NCBI GenBank assembly: GCA_963978895.1
Contig: OZ022238.1
Span: 38,064,667 to 38,128,666 of the forward strand
Length of the DNA stretch: 64,000 bases
Direction of reading: 5' to 3'
DNA from: Erpobdella octoculata
Taxonomy: Eukaryota; Annelida; Clitellata; Hirudinida; Erpobdellidae
Below the pieces are notes generated by a model. It saw nothing but the letters and a program-made list of their open reading frames with translations. It did no database searches and had not been told where the DNA came from. Positions 29,633 to 40,385 of the stretch are shown here, in pieces. Both the position numbers and the translations under genes were made by a program. Position 1 is the stretch's first letter. Each line of letters begins with the position of its first letter.

Positions 29633-29666
29633 ATTCAAAAACCAGTTGATATTTCTTCAATAACTA
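29633..29666 (+). CDS. PAN/F-type lectin gene, exon 2 (linker)
   Basis: 34-nt exon between TTTTTCTTTTAG and GTAAGT. In phase 0 it reads IQKPVDISSIT and ends in phase 1, which fits exon 3. It is the short linker between the two domains. Small size makes the call tentative; the strong splice sites and phase fit support it. Confidence 0.5.
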
Positions 29667-30875
29667 GTAAGTTAGTTTTGTTTTTATTTAATTTTTGTTA
29701 AATTTTTATAGAAGTATTTGTTCGGCTGGTAATAAGTCTGAGACCGACTGAACCCATGGGCTGAAATTTTCTGAAACATTTTTGAAAATAACAATGGAGA
29801 GAAACCGGTACAACTCAGATTTTCGATCGATTTTCTTGTTTACAAAACTTTCACCATTGTGCTTTTTCAAGTTTGGTTAAACAAATCGAACTGATTTAAT
29901 TAGAATAAATTTAAATACAACAAATTGTTGTTTCTAAATTTGAGTGTATAGTTATTTTTTTGCAGAAAAATAAAAAATAATAAAAATTTGTCTTAATTTA
30001 GTAGATATACCCACTTTATTAAAACGCAGTTTAAATGTTTCTCAGTCAATGCAAAAGAAATAACTATGCACTCAAATTTAGAAAACACGAGTTTGTACAG
30101 AAATAAAAATAAAAGTTTGTAATGAGCAAGCAAGCAGCGGCGGATCCAAGAAATTTGTAATGAGAGCTTGAAATTTGTATTTAGTTTTTTAAATTCTGAT
30201 AACTGTCGTTATGCAGTTTGTTGAGAAATACCGTTTTGGCCAGGCAGTTTTTAACTATTTGTAGAAACTTAGGAATCCGTAAAACTCTTTCGTGGCTGCG
30301 TCAATGAACTGCTCAATTTTTGTACACGATTTGTTATTGTAGTCTTTCATCTACAAATCGTGTAAAAAACATTGAGCAGTTCATTGACGCAGCCACAAAG
30401 GAGTTTCACATAACTCTTGGATCCAGCCAAGCTTAGTTGCAACTTTTTTTGATAATGATAAGTATATAAAATAAAAAAACACTGACAACAGTCTTCTAAA
30501 CACTTCTAAACAAGATGCCTATTTCAGACATTCCGGTAGTATTAATGAGCTAATATTCCTATATCAAGAAGTATAAACTTAAATTTAATAATATAGTTAC
30601 TATTTCTAAAAAAATCTCAAAAAAAAATTTATTGCGATCAATTTTTTAGCTTTATTAGTGTCAAACACATGAAATTAAAACCATTTAAATGTGTTTGATG
30701 TTTTGCTACAAGATGCCTATTTCAGACATTCCGGTAGAACAAATTATTTGTTTATTTTGAACTTATTAAAAGATAAACTATTCTTTTAGACAATCTACAT
30801 TTTGTACTTTGCAGTGAGTGTTAGCTCACTCGCAGTTTCGATTAATCTGAAATCATAACAAACTTATATTATCAG
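29667..30875. other. Intron 2 of the PAN/lectin gene
   Basis: AT-rich intron of about 1.2 kb. It holds a perfect-looking hairpin (30279-30409) and a repeated ACAAGATGCCTATTTCAGAC-type segment (about 30510 and 30710). No other gene is seen. Confidence 0.5.
30279..30409. repeat. Hairpin, arms about 56 bp
   Basis: GTGGCTGCGTCAATGAACTG on the left pairs with CAGTTCATTGACGCAGCCAC on the right. The arms differ at a few positions around a loop of about 20 nt. There is no ORF. It lies inside an intron. Confidence 0.85.
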
Positions 30876-31061
30876 ATTTGACAAACGTGGCCCTCATGAA
30901 ACGTGCTTGTTTGAGCTCTGTTTACCTTGGCGATTTGATAAAGTTTGGTCCATGGTTAGCTGTTGACGGTTACCTGTTGACAAGTTGGATAGCTGTGGAT
31001 CTGGAGTTGGCACTATTAATCAATTTTGTACTGGTTCTTAATAGAGGAGACACTCAAACTG
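30876..31061 (+). CDS. PAN/F-type lectin gene, exon 3 (N-terminal half of F-type lectin-like domain)
   Basis: Acceptor ATTATCAG, then LTNVALMKRACLSSVYLG, PWLAVDG, SWIAVDL and INFVLVLNRGDTQT, before the donor GTTAGT. NVAL...SS, the AVDG turn, the WxxVDL strand and NRGD are the landmark order of F-type lectin domains. The usual ligand-site His and the Cys between AVDG and VDL are missing, so carbohydrate binding is doubtful. It ends in phase 1, matching the terminal exons at 11689 and 58625, but no terminal exon follows here before the 31770 transposon. The gene is either truncated or has a very distant last exon. Confidence 0.65.
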
Positions 31062-31769
31062 GTTAGTAACATAATTTAATTTTTTTAAATCAAATATTTT
31101 ATTAAATAATGAATATTCTCATTTGCTTTCAACTTTTTCAATGAAAACGAAAACAAGAACTTGGTGCGCGTCACCGTTGCGGATAAAAACATTATTTACT
31201 TTTAGTGTTTTCAATTAATATAAAAAACTCCAATACTAAAACTCCAAAGAACTAAAAATTGATTGCAAAGCACATTTTCTAGCTTTATACCACTGCAACT
31301 CAAGTTGAATCCAGAAACGTCATTTCAGCAAAACTATGGGAGAGGCAAGATGTTCAAATGGCCCAGACGTTTCAACACATTTTTTCTTCATAATATTAAA
31401 TTTAAAAAAAAGTAATGGGCGGGGTGGGGGAATATCACAGGTACTTTTCCAATTTTGTTTCTCGAAGAATCATACTTTTTTTCCAAAAAAGCTGATGAAC
31501 GGGAAAAGTCGAAGGGTTGCTGTCGTATGTAAAATTTTCAATAAAATTTCACAGCCTACTACGAGGGCTAATTTTAACGTCTTTAAAGCTGCAGCTAGGA
31601 TTTTTAAAAACATTGACTATCGCAATCATATTGCACCAATACTGCGTTAATTACATTGACTACCAATTCCAGTAAAAAAAATCAAATTCTGTCCCGCTCA
31701 TGCAAAAGAATTTCTCACAGGAAGCTTCTGTATACATGAAATCACTAATAATTTCGTGGTCGAATCAAT
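31062..31769. other. Spacer with a family C transposon remnant
   Basis: A mutated terminus CAGAAACGTCATTTCAGCAA at 31312 is followed by the family's internal motifs (ACAGGTACTTTTCC, AAAGCTGATGAACGGG). The 104-codon frame at 31336-31650 lies inside it and shows no domain. Confidence 0.5.
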
Positions 31770-31854
31770 AGTAAACATGGTAACCATTTTGTAACGTTCC
31801 TTGTCCGTTACTTTTCAGTTACCTGGTTATGAAAAGGTTACCTGGCCCAAAGCA

Positions 31855-32235
31855 ACTAAAAAGAAACGTTTCTGCAACGTTTCCAACGTAACGAAAAAGT
31901 AACATGTAATTTGCGACTAAAAAGAAACGTTTCTGTAACGTTTCCAATGTAACGTAAAAGTAACATGTAATTTGCGACTAAAAAGAAACGTTTCTGTAAC
32001 GTTTCCAATGTAACGGAAAAGTAACGTGTAATTTGCGACTAAAAAGAAACGTTTCTGTAACGTTTCTAATGTAACGGAAAAGTAACGTGTAATTTGCGAC
32101 TAAAAAGAAACGTTTCTGTAACGTTTCCAATGTAACGAAAAAGTAACATGTAATTTGCGACTAAAAAGAAACGTTTCTGCAACGTTTCCAATGTAACGTA
32201 AAAGTAACATGTAATTTGCGATTAAAAAGAAGTTA
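31855..32235. repeat. Subterminal tandem repeat, 61-bp unit, about six copies
   Basis: Each unit has ACTAAAAAGAAACGTTTCTG, AACGTTTCCAATGTAACG and AGTAACATGTAATTTGCG. Landmarks recur at about 31977, 32038, 32099, 32159 and 32220. Confidence 0.9.
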
Positions 32236-33512
32236 CTACAACGTTTCTAATGCAGCCAAAATGTAACGATTTGTTTTATTCATAGATATCTATGGTTTTA
32301 TTATTACGGATAATATAAAAATCTTTTATAGCATATATAATTTTATAGAAAAAGTAAAGTGTTTGTTTATTTATAAAACTCAATTGCTAAAAAGCATTTA
32401 ATAAAGACGCTTAATAAATGGTATTTGCATTGTGTCGTATTATATTTTCCTAGATTTTGTTCTATCTCATCGGTTCACTGAGAGCGTCGAACGAGTCGCC
32501 TGGGATGAGATAAGATGCTAATCAAAAGTTAATTAACGACTCGCTTCTACAGCTCTTGTGTTAGAAATAATTTGAAGGTACAAAACAAACTATACTGGTT
32601 AAAAATCACCAATCAATTCGAAACATTAGATTTTTAAACCATTTGAAACCTCTGCTTCCTGCTGCACTACTACCCCTGCGCTGTTTGTGAATTTTTATTT
32701 TATTTATTCATTCGTGTTTTAAGAAAAGACCTGACAGAACGCAGGAAATCATAAAAAATAAGCAAAAAAACAAGAAATTAAAAGAAAGTCTGTCTAGTCT
32801 ATAACGAACATTCAATATTCCGCTAATTATAATGACTGGCAATAGTTAATTTTAGACAATAATAATAGAATAACGTTATTGAATCAGCTAATAGAGTTGA
32901 AAGAAGTTAGGTTAGTAAGAGTCATAGAAGAGCATTCTAATAATAAAATTACAAGCAAAACTAGCAGAGTGATGTTGCATTGAAGGGAGTACAAAATCAT
33001 GTTTCCTCTTGCGAAGAATATGACCATGATTTATCATTACGTGGTCATACTCATTTGTAAACATTTCACTTTCATTCACACTGACATAATCTAAATGGCC
33101 ATATTCTCAGGTGAGACATTCTTCTTGCTTGACCAGCGAATTGCTTGATGTCACAAGTGTCTACCAACCCGTGGGTATGGGTAGTCATAGACACCTTTCA
33201 CTCTTCCCCATCAGCAGTTTTTTCATAAACTGTTTGAGTTTTAACTTCGAACCCTTTACCAGGAGGTGTAATTTCTGCCGGTATAACACTTTGGAAAGAA
33301 AGCAAGGAGCTAAATCTGGCTCTTGTTTAATGCCTTTCACAGAACTAATATTGTTTGTTTCTTGTTCCTAATGTTCATTCTTGCTAAATCTTGACAAGAA
33401 ACATAATCTTTTTGTTAAAAGAATGAGGTAATGTAAATAAGCCAAAGTTGAGGCTCTTTGACATTGGCTGGCAAGTTGGTAAGCTCCGCCTCCATACCAA
33501 TTACGAACAACT

Positions 33513-33520
33513 TATATATA
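33513..33520 (+). promoter_or_regulatory. Putative TATA box of the DUF4806-like gene
   Basis: TATATATA followed by GTCTGAAAGTGCGCG; it would place transcription start near 33545, just before a long open frame. Weak evidence in AT-rich DNA. Confidence 0.35.
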
Positions 33521-33550
33521 GTCTGAAAGTGCGCGAAAAATCTGTTTGTT

Positions 33551-34386
33551 GTGAGGTCACGCCGTTGTTGTTTCAGTAAATCTATCGTGTTTTGTCTGCA
33601 TTTGCTAACATCTAACGAGTTTAGTTCATTCTCATTGTGTTATAATAATCAGTTAAATTCGTTGTGTTATAATAATCAGTTAGATTTTTTTATCGAAACT
33701 TTGTTACAATATGAAGAGCAGTTAGATAAAATTAGAGCCGATAATTTAGCAGATATGTTGTTGGACAGTTTACTAATATATGGGAAGTTTTGAAAGAAAT
33801 TAAAAGTAATCTGGCTCTTCTTGTTAGTCCGCCAACGACAGCAGTTAATACGGCAGTTCCGGAAAACGTTCATTTCCCCATGCACTCCATGGTACAATTT
33901 GACCAGTTGGATTCAAAATTAGAATCTAAAGAATTATTTGATGCTCTGGTAAGTCAATTACAGCATGTACTTAGATATCTAAAATTTTTGTATTAGGTTA
34001 TCACTATCATAAATTCAAACATTTGTATAGGTGATTGACTTACAAAAGCTTGGGGGTGACACAATGGCAGAGGCGTGTCGTAGGCTGCTCCGGTACACCA
34101 TGGATGATGGGCTGGCTGAAAAGTTCAATTGGAAAGGGAGTGGTGGTAAAAGAAAAATGGAAAGCACCTTTTTCAAAGAACTTATCATTAGTTAACTTAA
34201 CTAAACTATTAGCAAAGTCATTTTAAAAATATTAGATATCTAACAACTATTTTTTTAAACTATTTCTCAGAAACTCTCCAAACCAATAGACGCTTCCACG
34301 ATTCGTCAGCCAAGGAAATTGAGGTTGTGACAAAGAAGTGGATAAAGTTTGCACATGAGAGGCTGAACCGCAAGGAGAAGAAATGA
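33551..34386 (+). CDS. DUF4806-like protein gene carried by the inverted-repeat element
   Basis: Exons: (a) about 33769-33948, ending LESKELFDAL before GTAAGT; (b) 34031-34190, VIDLQKLGGDTMAEACRRLL, then GLAEKFNWKGSGGKRK and FFKELII; (c) 34271-34386, TLQTNRRFHDSSAKEIEVVT, then KKWIKFAHERLNRKEKK and TGA. Phases agree (0, then 1) and a poly(A) signal AATAAA is at 34418. KLGGDT, an EKFNWKG...GK block, an FxEL strand and a C-terminal KKWIKFA helix follow the DUF4806 order. Function is unknown; the family recurs in transposon-like loci. The N-terminus is uncertain: an upstream frame (33551-33793, YEEQLDKIRADNLADMLLD) looks coiled-coil but is out of frame with exon a, so a frameshift or an unrecognised intron lies near 33765. 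Confidence 0.6.
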
Positions 34387-34512
34387 CATTTATATAGAGC
34401 TCAAAAGACTTTCTTTAAATAAACTTTTTTATAAATTTGCAAATATTGTTTCAGTTTTGTCTATTGATGAACGTATTTGAAGTGATAATAATTTGCATGA
34501 GCAAATAATAGA

Positions 34513-34675
34513 GGAGGTTTCTAAAGCGTTACATTGTAAACGTTTCTAAAACGTTACACAGGAAACGTTTCTAAAACGTTACACGGGAAACGTTTCTAAA
34601 ACGTTACACGGGAAACGTTTCTAAAACGTTACACGGGAAACGTTTCTAAAACGTTACTCAGGAAACGTTTCTTTA
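34513..34675. repeat. Subterminal tandem repeat, 25-bp unit, about six copies
   Basis: Units GAAACGTTTCTAAAACGTTA plus CACGG. They share the AAACGTTTCT palindrome with the left array but have a different period. Confidence 0.9.
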
Positions 34676-34773
34676 ACGCACAGCCGATGAGCAAAACAAC
34701 CGAAAAGAAACGCGTTGCTTGTAACCGAAAATGAACGGCTAAGAAACGTTACAAAGTGGTTACAATGTTTACT

Positions 34774-34820
34774 GGGGAGGTTCGGACCCCCCTCCCAGGA
34801 CCCTCCATGCATCCGCCCCT
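34774..34820 (-). repeat. MITE terminus next to the 3-kb element
   Basis: Minus strand starts CAGGGGCGGATGCATGGAGG at 34820. The same terminus lies at about 54436-54482 in the paralogous segment, with one C-to-A change, so it predates the duplication. It interrupts the LINE endonuclease remnant. Confidence 0.55.
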
Positions 34821-34995
34821 GCAGTCTCTTCGAAATATCGCGTAGTCGTTGATGCGAACAACATTGTCCGCATGCTAGGTGGGTTTCTGAAATGACGGCG
34901 ACATTGATTTTGTATTTAATTAAGGTGACGCTCAACTGCTCTATTGCGTTCGGCTTTGTTAATGACTCTGCGTTAAGAACAAAAAAGTAGGCGGC
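34821..34995 (-). pseudogene. LINE endonuclease (APE) N-terminal fragment, copy 1
   Basis: Minus strand reads FFVLNAESLTKPNAIEQL then YKINVAVISETHL: the start of a CR1/L2-type apurinic endonuclease (LNA.SL, then I.SETHL with the catalytic Glu). After ETHL this copy loses several residues and shifts frame compared with 54470. Confidence 0.65.
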
Positions 34996-35840
34996 GACTG
35001 CTTTAATTATTGTCCGTTTAGTTACACCTTTTGTTTCTTGTAGTTGAGATATTTCTTTTCTTTAATTGTTTGTTTGTTTCTTTTTACTTTGCCTTCCTAT
35101 CTTTCATCGATGATGACGAAAACAAGGAGTACCGTTTCGTAACAGACGGAACTTGCAGAGAATATTGAGAGTTTGAGCAGTGGAATGATGGGAGGCATTG
35201 TTGTATGAGAAACGCTCATCACCCGTGAACGATGAAATAAATGTCGACATGAAAATATAACAAGTAAAAATAAGAAAAATAAATAATTCGATGTCAAAAA
35301 TAACATTCTCAAGTCAGAAATCTTATAAAAAAAAAACAAATACATTTATATTCATTAATTGATAAATTTTTTTGTTAAGGATAATTCATAATATTATTAT
35401 TATAATTATTATTAAGACGTAAAACTACAAAGAACAAATGGCGTAAATAACACCAGAGTAAAATAGAATAAACAAACGACATATTTTAACTCATTTTACA
35501 AACCAAAAAATCTAAAGAATTATACAACGTTAATTTATTGAAGAAGTAAATTATATTGAAAGAACATGTAACGAGCATGTATTCAACAATTCACTTATTT
35601 AAAACTAAAAACCAAATTACACGAACAATGAGCAAACAGTAGACATTCTTGAAAGGTAGCCATAGTTACTTAGTCAACTCAGTTGATACAAAATAAGAAA
35701 ACGCAAATTTGTCAGACATCAAGCAAACCGTGTTTAAGTGTTTACCAGAGGGTTTTTCACAAATCTCTATGTACCACGTAGTCGTAAGGCGACTAAGGCA
35801 CCCATTTATTTTAAATCAATATTTAATTATTATTTCATAA
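34996..35840. other. Upstream part of the LINE repeat, no gene recognised
   Basis: Shared with 54660-55510. AT-rich; probably the 5' part of the LINE-related repeat, but I see no domain. Confidence 0.4.
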
Positions 35841-37961
35841 CTAGCTGGGTTACCCGGGGATTTTAAAGGCTTTTTATCGTTTTCTCTCTGGCTCCCGTTT
35901 CCTTAACCGCTTGCTTTCCCGTTCCATGTCGCTTTCTCACTCCTGGTCGCATTTCTGCTCACGGTCGCTTTTCCGGCCCCGGTCTCTTTTACTTTTCCCG
36001 ATCCCGGTTGCTTTTACGCTTTACCGCTCCAGCTTGCTCTTCTTTTCGCTCTTCTGTTCCTCCATTAAATTTTAGAGCCTTCCCAATGTGGCTTAGATGG
36101 GCTGTAGCGGAATGCTGTGCACAGTCATCAAAATTGATCTTTTCTCTCGTTAACACATTGTTGTTTGGTTTGCTCGTTTAGTTACGTCTGAACTTCCTCA
36201 ATTTTAATTAGTGTTCTTTAATGTATTGGTTCCACTCTGCAAGTGTGATCTTCTGCAAAGGCTTATTATGATTGACTGAAGCTGAAAAAAAAAGAATTTA
36301 TTAGTTAACGGCTGCAATAATGTTAAAATCCGCTCATATATCTCAACAGGTTATATTTATTTTAAATACTTGTAAGATTATAAATGCTTACAATAGATTT
36401 ATCACACACTGTTCAAAAGCTGCTTTTCGAAAAATCGCTAGTCTTAGTTTTTGAGTTGTTCTTAGTTTTTAAGTGTCATGTCTACAGAAAGCATATAACG
36501 CTACATGTGGCATGTTAATAAATGTTGACCCGTGGCTTTGAAAAATGTGATATAAAACACAGATTGAAATAAAACATGAAGTAATAATAATATTAAAAAC
36601 CTTCAAAGCATTAACTTAATGAATTTTCCGAGAGTTTTCTGAGATCATCAATTTGGAACAATCGAAGAGTACCACTTTTATTTAGCAAATGATGCAATTA
36701 TAAATTGAACAAAACAGCAGCAGATTGATAGGCTGGCTTGAGAACTTTGTTCATGATTTTGTTGAAACACAAAAATACTGCACTTGCTTTCATTTCTTTC
36801 AAATTTCATGCACCTCATATATCAGTGAAACTTTTACAATAAATTGGTGTTGCATGTAAGATTTTCTTTAAAATGTAATTTTCTAATTTCCTCTGAAAAG
36901 TAAAAAATAAAATAAGACCGATAAATTAATTCATAATCTTATAGTCATAACTACTCGTGAATAATAATGGTTGTAATGCCATCACATAAAAAAAAACTTA
37001 CCTGCCCAAAAAAAATTCTCATTTACCGATAGGCTGATAGCAAGCTCGTCGCTCAACAATATTAGATAAGGAACAATTGAAGTCAGAAGCCTTGAACGAT
37101 ATATATGAACAATGAATTTAAATTTATTTTTCCAATCTGCAACTCCTTTTTGTAAAACACAAAATGTTAGAGCATAATGATATTCTTATAATAATTAATA
37201 ATAATATAACATAATTAAACACGTGCAATGCAACAAACGAAACAAATTGAAAGATACACAGTAAATCATGATTTTAAAAACTAAAAACAAATTACCAAAG
37301 CTTTGCCACTTACTATTGAATGGGAGATATGAACAATGAATTTCTAATTTGATTTAATTTTAATTTGTTAAGTCTGGAACTCTTTTTGTGAAGCACAAAA
37401 TATCTCTAAATAGAAGAAATTCCACCTGCAATTTATTGATTAGTCCTGAAATCCAAAGTTATCTAGATTTAAAAAATAAGTTGCTAAAATCAAATATAAA
37501 GTTTACCGATAGCAGAGCTGTCGTATCGGAGGTTCGGAAAAGAATGAGCCTCAATGAGCTCTATGAAATAAAAACAAAGGTATCCGGCTTCACCATAGAT
37601 ATCTATGGGCGGCACTAAACAACACACATATTTATTTAATTTAATATTTATATTTAAAACCTTTAAAACTTAAGAAAAAAAATTAAAAATATTTTGTATA
37701 ATTTAACTATAAATTAATTTATTTTTATTTTGTAGAAAAAAAATTTACTCCATCTTACTACCGCTGACCAAAACGTTTTTTGTTCATAAAACATCAACGG
37801 AAGAACCAATTTATTTAAAATTTTACAGGAACCACCGCTTGAATAAGATACATAAGTGTGCCAAATTTCAATTAAATCTGTTCGGCCGTTTACATTTTAT
37901 GTCCGAACACACAAACAAACAAACAAACAAACAAACAAACATTTCATTTTTATATATAAGA
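35841..37961 (+). mobile_element. Family A element, 2.1 kb, defined by an empty paralogous site
   Basis: Starts CTAGCTGGGTTACCCGGGGA, continues AAGGCTTTTTATCGTTTTCT and a GC-rich CTCCCG/GCTTTCCCG region. It ends TGTTCGGCCGTTTACATTTT, a (CAAA)n run and TTTTTATATATAAGA. At 55515 the paralogue reads ATAATTTTTAG with nothing between. No target duplication is obvious. A 76-codon frame (37388-37618, EVRKRMSLNELYEIKT) matches nothing I know. Two AACAATGAATTT blocks (about 37106 and 37336) show an internal duplication. The 3' layout resembles RTE-type non-autonomous retroelements or Helitron-like insertions; class is unresolved. Confidence 0.6.
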
Positions 37962-37972
37962 TTTTTAGTTTT

Positions 37973-38851
<879 letters not shown>

Positions 38852-38852
<1 letters not shown>

Positions 38853-38930
38853 TTTAAAAACGGAATAATGTATATAATGTCACCCATCGAAGTACTAACC
38901 GAGCTCGACGTTGCGTAACTTCGGTGATCG
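38852..38930 (-). repeat. 5S rRNA-derived SINE head, copy 1 (truncated)
   Basis: Minus strand contains GGTTAGTACTTCGATGGGTG, close to the 5S box C region, preceded by GAAGTTACGCAACGTCGAGC (5S: GAAGCTAAGCAGGGTCGGGC). It is followed by ATTATTCCGTTTTT and the (ATTG)n array. The 5' part upstream of CGATCACC is deleted here but present at 56342. Confidence 0.75.
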
Positions 38931-39204
38931 AACATTGGAAGTTAATTTAAGCGTTGTAAAAAATTACTTTAGTTACAGTTTTTCAAATCTAATTAGTTGT
39001 CTTGGAAAGTTATCCAAGACATTTTTGGAGACTTTCAGATTGCCATGGTCAAGGAATATATCTCTAGATTAATAAAAACTGTAATTAAACTAAATGTTAG
39101 CATGTTAGAGCTTCAGAACTTCCACCCTAGATAATGTCATAGAAACTAAACTTGTGTGCACAATTTGGGAAAAATTGAATAACGGGAAGGAGTTTTTAAT
39201 TTAG

Positions 39205-39415
39205 TAAATATGGGTTGACGATACACAGAATATACAGGATACACACCATACACACTTTACACACCATACATACGATGCACACGATAGACATATTCACACG
39301 ATACACACTTACTCACGATACACGCCATACACACCATAAACACCATACACACGATAAACACAATACACACCATACACACGATACACACCATACACGTGAT
39401 ACACACGATACATAC
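39205..39415. repeat. Degenerate CACACGATA / CACACCATA repeat, copy 1
   Basis: About 20 irregular 9-11 bp units. Shared with 56755-56970. Both strands give spurious open frames. Confidence 0.85.
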
Positions 39416-39585
39416 GTAAAGACATAATTTGAGCACTGTAAAAAAAACTTTTAACAAAAGTATGATTTAATGTGGGTGTAAAATAATGACTGTGAAAAGA
39501 TTATTTTATCCGGCTTCTGTAATAATGAGAAAAACAAGTAAACCGTTAAAACTTTATTTTTCACAATTTTTTTTATAATTTGTTA

Positions 39586-40377
39586 AGCTTTCCTAGCCTC
39601 TGAAGCAACGGTCTCCAAAGGGTGGACGTTGCAATAAAGCTGCAGTAACTCAACTTCTAGTTCATTTCTTAAAATTTCAATGACTTTATTGTTAACGGGG
39701 GCCCGATCCGAAATGCAATTTTTCATGTTAAATGCGTGAAAAGTTAGGAACCGATTTCTCAATCAGTTTTTACTGATTTACTCTGTTAATTCTTGTTACA
39801 TTTCGATGAAACTTTTACATATTGATTTGTTTTTGAATTATCTATCTAAATATGCTAATTTTATTGAGCTGTCACAAATTTGAATTTTCCATCTAAAAAT
39901 ATACAGCAATTTGGAATTTATCATGCCACGGTGTTTATTCGCCAAGCGAGTAAAATGTAAACAGAGATATTACGACCGATTTAATCGGTATAGTTTTTAT
40001 CATATAACTTCGTTAATAATTGTTGCATTTATTCGAAACTAGTACAGATCGTTTTGTTTTTTAATTATCTATTCAAATATATTAAAATGCAACAGCTTTG
40101 AATTTTCTAGGTATAATGCAGGCAAAGTTGGCTACCGTTGCTAACTTCAGCGACGTGTAGGAACATTTTAAAATTTGTTTTTAATAATTGTTCTTACTAA
40201 ACAGACAAATCACGAAGCAATCCATGCCTCAATGGAAGCCTAAACGGTCCAAGTTTGCTTGTTATCTGCCTCAGTTTTTCCATTATGTTAGATCTTCAGT
40301 GAAGATCTAACATAATGGAAAAACCAACGTCATCCAAGGCCCGTAATCAGTTTCCCTACAAATCCAAGGGTTCCATG
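39586..40377. other. Spacer with a perfect 51-bp palindrome
   Basis: No gene recognised. 40274-40324 is an inverted repeat with 24-bp arms (GTTTTTCCATTATGTTAGAT... and its complement) around AGT. Confidence 0.6.
40274..40324. repeat. Perfect palindrome, 24-bp arms
   Basis: Arms match at every base with a 3-nt centre. Too short to tell whether it is a hairpin MITE remnant or a replication-slippage product. Confidence 0.9.
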
Positions 40378-40385
40378 ATGAAACA

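Larger units (their letters stand above)
31770..34773 (+). mobile_element. 3-kb inverted-repeat element with subterminal arrays and a DUF4806-like gene
   Basis: Terminal inverted repeats of about 55 bp: left AGTAAACATGGTAACCATTT, right (inward) AGTAAACATTGTAACCACTT. Both continue through TGTAACGTT and a (T/G)CCGTT segment. Each end is followed inward by tandem repeats built on AAACGTTTCT: 61-bp units on the left, 25-bp units on the right. Between them lies a gene with its own TATA box, two introns and poly(A) signal. No target-site duplication could be identified. No transposase domain was recognised. Confidence 0.65.

Noticed and set aside
33111..33371. 86-codon plus-strand frame inside the DUF4806-like element, and a short minus-strand frame opposite it
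   Set aside because: No domain, no splice fit with the neighbouring exons; the minus-strand reading is only about 40 codons after a stop.
39205..39457. Cys/Val/Met-rich minus-strand frame (also at 56743-57012) resembling a membrane protein
   Set aside because: Repeat translation of the degenerate CACACGATA array.
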